Shown here piece by piece: positions 1-6,100 of a stretch of DNA of 8,242 nucleotides. A program made the translations under genes and the position numbers. Where the stretch lies: NCBI GenBank assembly GCA_937912045.1, contig CALDPI010000179.1, positions 1-8,242 on the forward strand. Reading direction: 5' to 3'. The DNA is from an uncultured Clostridia bacterium (GTDB lineage Bacteria > Bacillota > Clostridia > Oscillospirales > Acutalibacteraceae). A model generated the notes under the pieces. The model did not search any database and had not been told where the DNA came from. It worked only from the letters and a program-made list of their open reading frames with translations. Every line of letters starts with the position of its first letter. The stretch's first letter is position 1.

Positions 1-24
1 GTTTGCGTAAGATTGAGCGCAAAC
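1..24. other. 7-bp hairpin just upstream of the fba ribosome binding site
   Basis: GTTTGCG (1-7) and CGCAAAC (18-24) are perfect reverse complements around a 10-base spacer. The hairpin ends a few bases before the SD of fba, so if transcribed it would lie in the 5' leader. No T-run follows on either strand within the window, so it is not an obvious intrinsic terminator. It could also be an operator-like inverted repeat. The fba promoter is not visible and probably lies outside the window, so the function is unknown. Confidence 0.4.
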
Positions 25-40
25 GAGAAAGGTGATAATA

Positions 41-976
41 ATGGCACTTGTAAACACAAAAGAAATGTTTAAAAAGGCTTATGAGGGCGGCTACGCCATC
101 GGTGCCTTTAACGTAAACAACATGGAAATCATCCAGGGAATTACAGAGGCGGCAAAGGCACAAAACGCCCCCCTCATTTTGCAGGTTTCTGCAGGTGCAC
201 GCAAGTATGCAAACCACACATATCTTGTAAAGCTCGTTGAGGCTGCTATTGCCGAAACAGGTCTTCCGATTGCACTGCACCTTGACCACGGCGATTCGTT
301 TGAGCTTTGCAAAAGCTGTATCGACGGCGGCTTTACCTCGGTTATGATTGACGGTTCTCACCTTGATTATGAGGATAACGTTGCTCTCACCAAGAAGGTT
401 GTTGACTATGCACACCAGTTCGGCGTAACCGTTGAGGGTGAGCTTGGACAGCTTGCCGGTGTTGAGGATGACGTTAACGTCAGCGCAGAGGACGCTTCCT
501 ACACCAATCCCGACCAGGTTTATGATTTTGTTACACGCACAGGCGTTGACTCTCTTGCTATCGCTATCGGCACAAGCCACGGCGCATACAAGTTCAAGCC
601 CGGCCAGGAGCCCCAGCTCCGTTTCGACATTCTTGAGGAGGTATCACGTCGTTTGCCCGGCTTCCCGATTGTTCTGCACGGTGCAAGCTCTGTTGTGCCC
701 GAGTTTGTTGAAATGATTAACACCTACGGCGGAAAGATGCCCGACGCTATCGGCATTCCTGAGGATATGCTCCGCAAGGCTGCTACTATGGCTGTTTGCA
801 AAATCAACATTGACTCTGACCTGCGTCTTGCTATGACAGGTGCCATCAGAAAGCATTTCTCTGAGCATCCCGACCATTTTGACCCCCGTCAGTATCTTGG
901 CGACGGCCGCGCTGCTATCAAGGGTATGGTTGAGCACAAGATTTTAAACGTTCTTGGCTGCAACGACAAAGCGTAA
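41..976 (+). CDS. fba: Class II fructose-1,6-bisphosphate aldolase
   Basis: This cytoplasmic glycolytic and gluconeogenic enzyme interconverts fructose-1,6-bisphosphate with dihydroxyacetone phosphate and glyceraldehyde-3-phosphate, using a divalent metal, normally zinc. The 311-residue product covers the whole (beta/alpha)8 barrel. Family hallmarks visible are LHLDHGDS (catalytic Asp82, metal ligand His83), EGELGQLAG (Glu134), GTSHGAYK (His180), VLHGASS (His213, metal ligand) and the phosphate-binding KINIDSDLR near 254-262. The segment after VLHGASS is long, as in many type B class II enzymes. I chose the ATG at 41 because AAAGGTGAT (28-36) sits just upstream; a GTG at 32 is in frame but falls inside that SD. 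The gene is complete, stands alone in the window on this strand, and ends just before a strong terminator. Related class II aldolases act on tagatose bisphosphate, but the central glycolytic role is the more likely one. Confidence 0.96.
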   Translation: MALVNTKEMFKKAYEGGYAIGAFNVNNMEIIQGITEAAKAQNAPLILQVSAGARKYANHTYLVKLVEAAIAETGLPIALHLDHGDSFELCKSCIDGGFTSVMIDGSHLDYEDNVALTKKVVDYAHQFGVTVEGELGQLAGVEDDVNVSAEDASYTNPDQVYDFVTRTGVDSLAIAIGTSHGAYKFKPGQEPQLRFDILEEVSRRLPGFPIVLHGASSVVPEFVEMINTYGGKMPDAIGIPEDMLRKAATMAVCKINIDSDLRLAMTGAIRKHFSEHPDHFDPRQYLGDGRAAIKGMVEHKILNVLGCNDKA

Positions 977-988
977 AAAACCAAATAA

Positions 989-1016
989 AAAAGACCTTGC
1001 ATATGCAAGGTCTTTT
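989..1016. terminator. Bidirectional intrinsic terminator between fba and asp23
   Basis: A perfect 28-base palindrome, with arms AAAAGACCTTGCAT (989-1002) and ATGCAAGGTCTTTT (1003-1016), follows the fba stop by 12 bases. A T-run (1013-1023, one C) follows on the + strand. The - strand has a T-rich tail as well (A-rich 975-992 on +). It can therefore end both fba and the convergent asp23 transcript, whose stop codon lies only 8 bases away. Confidence 0.92.
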
Positions 1017-1024
1017 CTTTTTTA

Positions 1025-1372
1025 TTATTCTTCAACAGGCTTTGTAAGCTCAACGTCGGAAATGTGAACATTGACGCGGCTGACTGCGCTGCCCGTCATA
1101 TTCTGCACCTTTTCCTTGACGTTCTGCTGAACGTTTGCGGCAACAGTCTTAATGTCGGCTTCCTGCTTTACAGAAATATATACATCAAGAGTAATCTCTC
1201 CGTCGGAGGCAACGGTTGCCTTAACGCCCCTGTTAAGACCGCGTGTAGCAATACCCTTAATATCGGATATTTTTGTTGAGATTGCGTAAACACCCTCAAC
1301 CTCTGTTGCGGCCATGCTTGCCATTTTTGCAAGCACATCTTCATTAATTTTAAGACCGAAATTTCCTGACAT
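1025..1372 (-). CDS. Asp23/Gls24 family protein (YqhY-like)
   Basis: This is a small, soluble 115-residue protein of the Asp23/Gls24 (DUF322) family. It has no signal peptide or membrane segment. The family pattern is visible: an N-terminal stretch with VLAKMASMAATEVEGVYAI (13-31), a middle GLNRGVKATVA, then DGEITLDVYISVKQ and an amphipathic helix before a final VNVHISDVEL. Family members are linked to cell-envelope stress and lipid homeostasis; YqhY of Bacillus is encoded near spoIIIA and affects acetyl-CoA carboxylase, and that genomic position supports a YqhY-like assignment. The ATG follows GGAGGAG closely. It lies 57 bases after spoIIIAH with no terminator between, so sporulation read-through is possible, but the gap also holds a vegetative-type promoter. 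The exact molecular role is not known from sequence. Confidence 0.9.
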   Translation of the reverse strand: MSGNFGLKINEDVLAKMASMAATEVEGVYAISTKISDIKGIATRGLNRGVKATVASDGEITLDVYISVKQEADIKTVAANVQQNVKEKVQNMTGSAVSRVNVHISDVELTKPVEE

Positions 1373-1401
1373 AGAAACTCCTCCTTTTTTTATTCCTTTA
1401 T

Positions 1402-1429
1402 ATTATAACACATTTTCAGAATTACACAA
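1402..1429 (-). promoter_or_regulatory. Candidate sigma-A promoter with extended -10 for asp23
   Basis: On the - strand TGTTATAAT gives a perfect -10 (1402-1407) with the extended TGn motif. TTGTGT (1424-1429) is a partial -35 at 16-base spacing. The predicted start falls near 1395, leaving a short leader that contains the GGAGGAG ribosome site of asp23. The -35 abuts the spoIIIAH stop codon. The -35 is weak, but an extended -10 often compensates. This is prediction from sequence only. Confidence 0.6.
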
Positions 1430-1999
1430 CTATTTTACAGTAATTATTTTCACCTTGTCAAGAGAAAGTCCGCTCTGCGAGGTTGCAATGTCCTGAATTT
1501 GCATACTTTCACTCTCTGAAAGCTCCTTTGCCCTTATGACAATATTAATATCGTTATCGCCGATTATTGCGATTGAATCCTTGAAGCCCTTTGCCTTTAA
1601 AAGCGTTTCGATAGATGCCTCGGTGTCGGTCCTGGTTGTGAGGACGGTGAGCTTTTCGACGGCGGCGGTCTTGACGGCGTCCTTAATTTTTGCGTCGTTC
1701 ACGGTTTCGGTCAGTTCCTCAATCGCCTCACTTCTGGCGGCGTCACGGTCCTTTTTGGCGGTGGCGAGATAGTCCTCCTCTACCCTTCCTGCCGTCTGCA
1801 CCGATTCGCTTTCGGTTGCGTTATCCACAAAGGTTGCCTCGCCCAGATATGAGGCGGTTTGCTTGTTGTCCTCGCCCTTGACGGTAAAGCCGCCCTCCGT
1901 GGCGGAATATTTCATATTGAGCCACACGGCGCCTGCCAGCGCCACCACCATTGCCGCCAATGCTATTTGTTTTTTGCCGAAGATTTTACCTTTTTTCAT
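1430..1999 (-). CDS. spoIIIAH: Stage III sporulation protein AH (SpoIIIAH)
   Basis: This mother-cell membrane protein has an ectodomain that, in characterised spore formers, binds forespore SpoIIQ across the intermembrane space to make the A-Q channel. The product has 189 residues: a basic N-terminus, one membrane segment at about 11-29, a linker, then a charged helical region (about 75-125) leading into a C-terminal ring-building domain related to YscJ/FliF (SIETLLKAKGFKDS, INIVIRAKEL, LDKVKIITV). I chose the ATG at 1999 over an in-frame ATG at 2056 because GGAGG sits just before it and the upstream one would run deep into spoIIIAG. There is a 10-base gap to spoIIIAG. At 189 residues it is somewhat shorter than the roughly 218 of B. 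subtilis. It is the last gene of the spoIIIA operon. Confidence 0.93.
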   Translation of the reverse strand: MKKGKIFGKKQIALAAMVVALAGAVWLNMKYSATEGGFTVKGEDNKQTASYLGEATFVDNATESESVQTAGRVEEDYLATAKKDRDAARSEAIEELTETVNDAKIKDAVKTAAVEKLTVLTTRTDTEASIETLLKAKGFKDSIAIIGDNDINIVIRAKELSESESMQIQDIATSQSGLSLDKVKIITVK

Positions 2000-2009
2000 A
2001 CTCTGCCTC

Positions 2010-2522
2010 CTAATATGCATAGCCTGTAACATAAATTTTTTTATTTTGTATATCAAGTGCGGCCATTACCGCCGCACGCACCTTTTCCTCTGTGTCTGCG
2101 CCCAAGATATCGCAGACGATTGCAACACCGCGCACCGTCGGCATATACTCCGTTACGAGAAGGCCTGACTCCTCCCCGTCCGACGATTTTATTATGGTAT
2201 AGCTTTGCTGTCGGTCGTCGGTGTTTTCGGTTTTGGTTTCGCGTCCCTCGTCGGCATATACAAACTGACTCCCCGTGTCGAGAGTTATTGCAACCGAAAC
2301 CTTTTTGCTGCCCGTTATCCCAGTGACCAGCTCTGACACCTTGCTTTCGAGAAGAGCACAGTACTGTGCCGATGCTTCCTCTGTGTTCACCTCGCTTTTC
2401 TGTGTGCTTTTGGGTGTCAGCGATGATAAGTATATTAAAAATATCCCTGCAATGCCTAAAATGAGAATTATTTTTTTGCCCTTGCCCTGCAGCTTTTCCC
2501 TTATATTATCAATACTAATCAT
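2010..2522 (-). CDS. spoIIIAG: Stage III sporulation protein AG (SpoIIIAG)
   Basis: This is the ring-forming subunit of the A-Q channel; the B. subtilis protein forms a large ring in the intermembrane space. The 170-residue product has a short basic N-terminus, one membrane helix at 18-35, a linker to about 50, then the ring-building domain. Within that domain the first helix and strand (about 52-83, KKVSVAITLDTG) are followed by an insertion rich in charged residues (about 85-130), matching the beta-rich insertion typical of this subunit. Then come GVAIVCD, the helix EEKVRAAVMAALDI and KIYVTGY. It is shorter than the ~229 residues of B. subtilis, mainly in the linker. The start ATG overlaps the end of spoIIIAF by 8 bases, and the nearest SD (AGAGGT) is far upstream, so translational coupling is likely. 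Confidence 0.92.
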   Translation of the reverse strand: MISIDNIREKLQGKGKKIILILGIAGIFLIYLSSLTPKSTQKSEVNTEEASAQYCALLESKVSELVTGITGSKKVSVAITLDTGSQFVYADEGRETKTENTDDRQQSYTIIKSSDGEESGLLVTEYMPTVRGVAIVCDILGADTEEKVRAAVMAALDIQNKKIYVTGYAY

Positions 2523-2940
2523 AAAATTTAATTTCTACCTCTTTAAAATACTCACTAAGCGCCGCAAGCGTTTTTTCTTTATCCTTTGCACCGTAAACAC
2601 ATACGTTACTAATAATTATGTTATTGTCGCTCAGAATATCCGTATTTACCAAAATTCTGTCGTATGAAATTTTTTCTGCCGCCAGCAGTTTTTCGGCTAT
2701 GTAGACCGACTGTGATTTTATCATCTCGGTGGCATCGGAAACATAGTCTTTTGAAAGGCTGACCGTTTCTATCTCTATATCCGCCTTGATTACGGGGGTT
2801 ACGACCGACAAAAGCATTATAAGCCCGATTATATATTTCATCTGACGGCTCATATTTCCGTCGGGACATATTATGTAAACCGTGCCGATTACCGCGGCTG
2901 ACACCGAAACAGAGAGCGCTATCTCCTTTATTGCTTCCAT
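2515..2940 (-). CDS. spoIIIAF: Stage III sporulation protein AF (SpoIIIAF)
   Basis: SpoIIIAF is a mother-cell membrane subunit of the spoIIIA channel. The 141-residue product starts with two membrane segments (about 4-24 and 34-52; GLIMLLSVVTPVIKADIE is typical of the family). A region of about 85 residues facing the intermembrane space follows, ending in a short alpha/beta pattern (IIISNVCVYG, LAALSEYFKEVEIKF) consistent with a ring-building fold. The B. subtilis protein is about 206 residues, so this is a compact form. AGGAGG lies just before the ATG and is embedded in the last codons of spoIIIAE, whose stop is one base away. The downstream end overlaps spoIIIAG. Confidence 0.9.
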   Translation of the reverse strand: MEAIKEIALSVSVSAAVIGTVYIICPDGNMSRQMKYIIGLIMLLSVVTPVIKADIEIETVSLSKDYVSDATEMIKSQSVYIAEKLLAAEKISYDRILVNTDILSDNNIIISNVCVYGAKDKEKTLAALSEYFKEVEIKFYD

Positions 2941-2941
2941 T

Positions 2942-4048
2942 TTAACCTCCTGATAACGTCAGCACGGTGAGCGTCAGGATGAACGCCAGCGCGCAGATGA
3001 GAAGAATCCCCATAAGGAACGAAACCGCCGTATCGGCCGCTTTTATGAGGGTGGCGATTTTCGGCAGCTCGAACATGGCGGCAACCGAGGATGAGGCTAT
3101 GAGTGACAGTCGCCACAAAAAGAGCCACAGCACCGTTGGTATGACGAGGAGCGCCTCGATTACTATGCCGTATATACCGACCGACGACTTTAAAAGCGAC
3201 ACACAGGCACCGACGGTTGTCAGCGCCTCGCTTATGGGGCCGCCGACGACGGGCACAAAGCTGCCCACCACAAATTTCCCCGTTTTAACGGCAAGGTTGT
3301 CTGCCGCCGCGTTTATAGTGGTTTGAATTGAGAGCACGCCCATATACACCGTCATTAAAAGAGAGAGCGACCAGTTTACCGTGCGCTTTATAAGCTCTGC
3401 AATGCCCGACATATTTATCACAGGTGACACACAGCCGCACATACACACCGCAAGATATGCCCCTGCTATTGGGGTTATGACGTAGGTTGCAAGCTGGACA
3501 ACTCCCTCGCTCGCGCCCATTAAAAGACTACCTGAAACGGCACTTGTCGTGGGCTTGCCCGACGCCACAAGCACGGTGCAATATACCGGCACAAAGGAAA
3601 GCATAAACTGTGCGCCTGCTTTAACGGTGCGCGCCGTCGCCGTTATGACGTTATAAAGCGGTAAAAGCGCCACACCTGCCACCGCAACAGTGGCTATGTA
3701 TGACATAAGGGTATCGGTGCTTTCCCTTGCTGAAAAGCTCTTTATTGCCGAGATTAACAGCACCACGCCGATAACCGCAGCGGCGGTGCTTATTGGGGTT
3801 TTGCCCTCGGTTTTTATTATGTCGGCTATCATTGTAAAAACGTTGCCCGTAGTTATCTTATTAACCCATTCGCTGTTGCTCGGGTCAATTTCTAAACTTT
3901 CTAACAGCTCCTTTGTTTCTTCCGGTAAATTTTCCTGCAAGGAGCCTGCACCGCTTTTTTCATACTGTTCCTCATAAAGCTGCTCCGCATTTGCCGAAAA
4001 AGAAAACAAAAAGAGCAACAAAAGTACGGTAAATAAAACTTTTTTCAT
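2942..4048 (-). CDS. spoIIIAE: Stage III sporulation protein AE (SpoIIIAE)
   Basis: SpoIIIAE is the large polytopic membrane component of the A-Q channel, thought to form or organise the translocation path in the mother-cell membrane. The 368-residue product begins with a clear signal peptide (MKKVLFTVLLLLFLFSFSANA, likely cleaved after residue 21). A short extracytoplasmic acidic region follows (EETKELLESLEIDP), and then at least six hydrophobic segments. The motif FVPVVGGPISEALTTVGA around residue 260 is characteristic of the family. I chose the ATG at 4048 because AGGTGGAG precedes it and it gives an intact signal peptide. A longer in-frame start at 4123 would overlap spoIIIAD heavily and bury the signal peptide. 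Start and spoIIIAD stop overlap in ATGA, indicating coupled translation. Confidence 0.95.
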   Translation of the reverse strand: MKKVLFTVLLLLFLFSFSANAEQLYEEQYEKSGAGSLQENLPEETKELLESLEIDPSNSEWVNKITTGNVFTMIADIIKTEGKTPISTAAAVIGVVLLISAIKSFSARESTDTLMSYIATVAVAGVALLPLYNVITATARTVKAGAQFMLSFVPVYCTVLVASGKPTTSAVSGSLLMGASEGVVQLATYVITPIAGAYLAVCMCGCVSPVINMSGIAELIKRTVNWSLSLLMTVYMGVLSIQTTINAAADNLAVKTGKFVVGSFVPVVGGPISEALTTVGACVSLLKSSVGIYGIVIEALLVIPTVLWLFLWRLSLIASSSVAAMFELPKIATLIKAADTAVSFLMGILLICALAFILTLTVLTLSGG

Positions 4049-4437
4049 ACTCCACCTATTAATTTTGCGGCAATTTCCACTATGCTCGACAGAAGCGGCA
4101 CCGAAAGCAAAAACACCGCGCACTTTCCTGCAAGCTCCGCCTTTCCTGCGAGGGCGCTTTGTCCGAAATCTCTACACAGGTCGGCGGCAAACTGCGTTAT
4201 ATAGCAAACACCCAGCGCCTTGAGCGCGGTTTTCAGATATTCACTCGAAATCCCCGCACTGCTTATGATTGCAGACAGCCCCTTTACCGTCGGAATTACA
4301 CCCTTAAGCAGCAAAAGAAACACGTATGCACCCGCAATCAGCGCAATTACCGCCGCATACTCGGGCTTGTAGGATGAGAGCATAAGGCAGATAAAGGCGG
4401 CAATGATGCATATTGCCAATACTGTTGTAAGCTCCAT
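4045..4437 (-). CDS. spoIIIAD: Stage III sporulation protein AD (SpoIIIAD)
   Basis: SpoIIIAD is a small integral membrane component of the spoIIIA complex. The 130-residue product is close to the usual family length. It has hydrophobic segments at about 3-22 and 28-44, then an amphipathic stretch with the conserved LGVCYITQFAADLCRDFGQS and LAGKAELAGK motifs (about 75-107), and a C-terminal hydrophobic segment (about 108-128). The start lies one base after the spoIIIAC stop and has only a weak SD, so it probably depends on translational coupling. It ends inside the first codon of spoIIIAE. Its precise role in the channel is not established. Confidence 0.93.
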   Translation of the reverse strand: MELTTVLAICIIAAFICLMLSSYKPEYAAVIALIAGAYVFLLLLKGVIPTVKGLSAIISSAGISSEYLKTALKALGVCYITQFAADLCRDFGQSALAGKAELAGKCAVFLLSVPLLSSIVEIAAKLIGGV

Positions 4438-4438
4438 A

Positions 4439-4633
4439 CTAAAGTCCGAAAACAGATTTTATGCTTGAAAAAAGCTCGCCTATTACGTCTATGAGCATCA
4501 AAAGCACGACAACAAGACCTGCAAGCGACGTAAGCATTGCCTGGTCTTCCCTGCCCGAGCGCACAAGAAGCTGATTTAGCACCGCCACAATTATTCCGAT
4601 TGCGGCAACCTTGAATATAAAATCTACGTCCAT
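4439..4633 (-). CDS. spoIIIAC: Stage III sporulation protein AC (SpoIIIAC)
   Basis: This is a 64-residue membrane protein with two hydrophobic helices (about 6-24 and 33-52) joined by a short polar loop bearing GREDQA, the family hallmark. A terminal SIKSVFG follows, also family-like. The length matches the usual 65-68 residues. It is required for the spoIIIA channel in B. subtilis, but its mechanism is unknown. TAGGAG sits 7 bases ahead of the ATG. The gap to spoIIIAB is 9 bases and to spoIIIAD one base. Confidence 0.93.
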   Translation of the reverse strand: MDVDFIFKVAAIGIIVAVLNQLLVRSGREDQAMLTSLAGLVVVLLMLIDVIGELFSSIKSVFGL

Positions 4634-4642
4634 TTTCTTCTC

Positions 4643-5071
4643 CTAAACTACCAGTATCGCAAAAAACGCACCACAGAGCGCACCAAGTGAAAGATAAAGG
4701 CGCGAGCAGCTTTTGTTTTTTTCCTTTGCATCCTCTATGAGTGTATCGAGCCTTTTTATATGCTCGTCTGTGTTATTCATCTGTCCGTGGGTGTCGGTCG
4801 TACCGAGTGCCGACGCATAGGAAAGTAAAACGGAAAGGTCCTCTGCCTTTAGTCCGTTTGTGTGCTGCCATATGCCGTCTTTTAGATATACATCGCTCTT
4901 TATTTTATCGAGTATTAGGGGCAATTCGGTATGACTGTGGCGCATTTCTTCCCCGATTCTTCTTATATAATCTCGGCAAGCGGCAAGCTTTCTGACCCGA
5001 AGTGACAGCGCCTCTGCCGAGAGAAGACCGAAAAGAAAGCAGGAGAAAAAAATAAGCACCGCTCCTAACAC
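4643..5071 (-). CDS. spoIIIAB: Stage III sporulation protein AB (SpoIIIAB)
   Basis: SpoIIIAB is a membrane protein of the channel that is structurally likened to GspF of type II secretion and presumably partners the SpoIIIAA ATPase. The 142-residue form has an N-terminal hydrophobic segment (2-19), a cytoplasmic helical bundle with the family motif EEMRHSHTELP (41-51), and a C-terminal hydrophobic helix (about 125-142). No ATG fits. I prefer the GTG at 5071, whose GGAG (5080-5083) is 8 bases upstream. A TTG at 5077 is also in frame and would add two residues, aligning slightly better with known N-termini. Either way the start overlaps the end of spoIIIAA (7 or 13 bases). It is somewhat shorter than the ~171 residues of B. 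subtilis. Confidence 0.9.
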   Translation of the reverse strand: MLGAVLIFFSCFLFGLLSAEALSLRVRKLAACRDYIRRIGEEMRHSHTELPLILDKIKSDVYLKDGIWQHTNGLKAEDLSVLLSYASALGTTDTHGQMNNTDEHIKRLDTLIEDAKEKNKSCSRLYLSLGALCGAFFAILVV

Positions 5072-5997
5072 TGCCAAGACTCCAACACTTCCTCCGTTTT
5101 GAGAATTTCAAGATTACCGCCTGCGCGGTTTACAAGCACGACCTTTGATATGGCGCCGCTTTTTAAAAGCTTTGCTGTCACAGGACGGTTTTTTAGGTCC
5201 TCTTTTTTGCCTATGTGCGCCGTTGTTATGACCGAAACGCCCGAGGAAAGACCTGAGACTATCATATCCACTTCGTTTGGTGTGCCGAGCTCGTCAAAGG
5301 CCACGATTTGCGGTGCCATTGTGCGCACCGCCATTGAAAGTCCCTCCGCCTTTTCGGCGCCCGTTATAACGTCGGTATTGACACCCACGTCGTTTTGCGG
5401 CACCGCACACTGCACAGCCGCAATTTCCCCACGGCTGTCTATGACGGTTATGCGTCTGCCCTTACAATCCGACAGCTGACGCACCGCATCACGTAAAAGC
5501 GTTGTTTTTCCGCTGGAGGGTGGACCTGCAATTAATATTCCGCCGCCGTCAAAGGCCGAAACAATGCGGTCTGCACAGCCCTTTATTTCCTTTGAAATGC
5601 GGATATTTATGGAGGAAACGTCACGAAAGCCACCCGAAAACACCGTTCCGCAGATGCCTGCGCGGTGGCTGTGCTTCATCATAATAAAGCCCTGCTTTAT
5701 CTCGTCCTCATGGGTGTATACCGAATGGTTGCAAAGGTTTATGTATATTCTGTTCAGCTGCTCTGCGGTGACATATAGCGGTTCTTGCGGCGGAAGATAG
5801 TCGGCGGTGCCGACGGTGCTCACCCACATAGGCGCACCGCCCACCGTAAGCAGCACAGGCTTATCGGCGCGAAGCCTTAGTTCGCTTGTTGCAGCCTTTA
5901 TGCGTGACGGCAGGGACAAAAGCACCCTTTGTATCTCCCCCTCTACCGCGTAGAGAGCGCTGTCAAACCTTTTACTTAAATATTTTTCATCTTGCAT
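5065..5997 (-). CDS. spoIIIAA: Stage III sporulation protein AA, secretion-type ATPase (SpoIIIAA)
   Basis: This is the first gene of the operon and its cytoplasmic ATPase, related to type II/IV secretion ATPases, which powers the A-Q channel from the mother-cell side. The 310-residue product matches the family length (~307). An N-terminal domain (SELRLRADKPV at 38-48; CNHSVYTHEDEIKQGF at 89-104) and the motif SSINIRISKEIKG (128-140) precede the Walker A GPPSSGKTT (158-166). IDSRGE (186-191) and the Walker B IVAFDELG (231-238) follow. I chose the ATG at 5997 because GGGGGAGG lies upstream. An in-frame ATG at 6390 would give a low-complexity leader read antiframe across yebC and a terminator. 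It overlaps spoIIIAB at the 3' end. Confidence 0.95.
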   Translation of the reverse strand: MQDEKYLSKRFDSALYAVEGEIQRVLLSLPSRIKAATSELRLRADKPVLLTVGGAPMWVSTVGTADYLPPQEPLYVTAEQLNRIYINLCNHSVYTHEDEIKQGFIMMKHSHRAGICGTVFSGGFRDVSSINIRISKEIKGCADRIVSAFDGGGILIAGPPSSGKTTLLRDAVRQLSDCKGRRITVIDSRGEIAAVQCAVPQNDVGVNTDVITGAEKAEGLSMAVRTMAPQIVAFDELGTPNEVDMIVSGLSSGVSVITTAHIGKKEDLKNRPVTAKLLKSGAISKVVLVNRAGGNLEILKTEEVLESWQC

Positions 5998-6024
5998 TTT
6001 TGCTTGTCCTCCCCCGTTTTTAAA

Positions 6025-6052
6025 ACTATATGTGTGGGGACAGCATTTTAGA
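6025..6052 (-). promoter_or_regulatory. Weak candidate sigma-E promoter for the spoIIIA operon
   Basis: The only promoter-sized space for spoIIIA is the ~60 bases between the yebC terminator and the SD of spoIIIAA. On the - strand CATATAGT (6025-6032) resembles the sigma-E -10 CATACAAT. TCTAAAA (6046-6052), 13 bases upstream, is a poor match to the sigma-E -35. No properly spaced sigma-A promoter is seen here. The assignment leans on the known sigma-E control of spoIIIA more than on motif strength. Confidence 0.3.
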
Positions 6053-6089
6053 ACAAAAAAACAGCAGTACGTTTCCGTACTGCTGTTTT
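6051..6089 (-). terminator. Intrinsic terminator downstream of yebC
   Basis: A 14-bp perfect stem (6058-6071 with 6076-6089) closes a four-base loop that reads GAAA on the - strand, a stable GNRA tetraloop. On the - strand it is followed by a run of six T, partly pairing into the stem. It lies 11 bases after the yebC stop codon and separates the dus-yebC transcript from the spoIIIA operon. Confidence 0.9.
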
Positions 6090-6100
6090 CTAAAGCAATT

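Noticed and set aside
1420..1445. AATTAC/GTAATT inverted repeat at the end of spoIIIAH as a terminator
   Set aside because: The stem is only 6 bp, five of the pairs A/T, with a 14-base loop and no T-run in the right place; it overlaps the last codons of the gene.
2000..2056. Extended N-terminus for spoIIIAH beginning at 2056
   Set aside because: It overlaps the end of spoIIIAG and lacks a suitable ribosome site, whereas the ATG at 1999 follows GGAGG.
4049..4123. Extended N-terminus for spoIIIAE beginning at 4123
   Set aside because: It would place the clear signal peptide in the interior and overlap spoIIIAD extensively; the ATG at 4048 has AGGTGGAG upstream.
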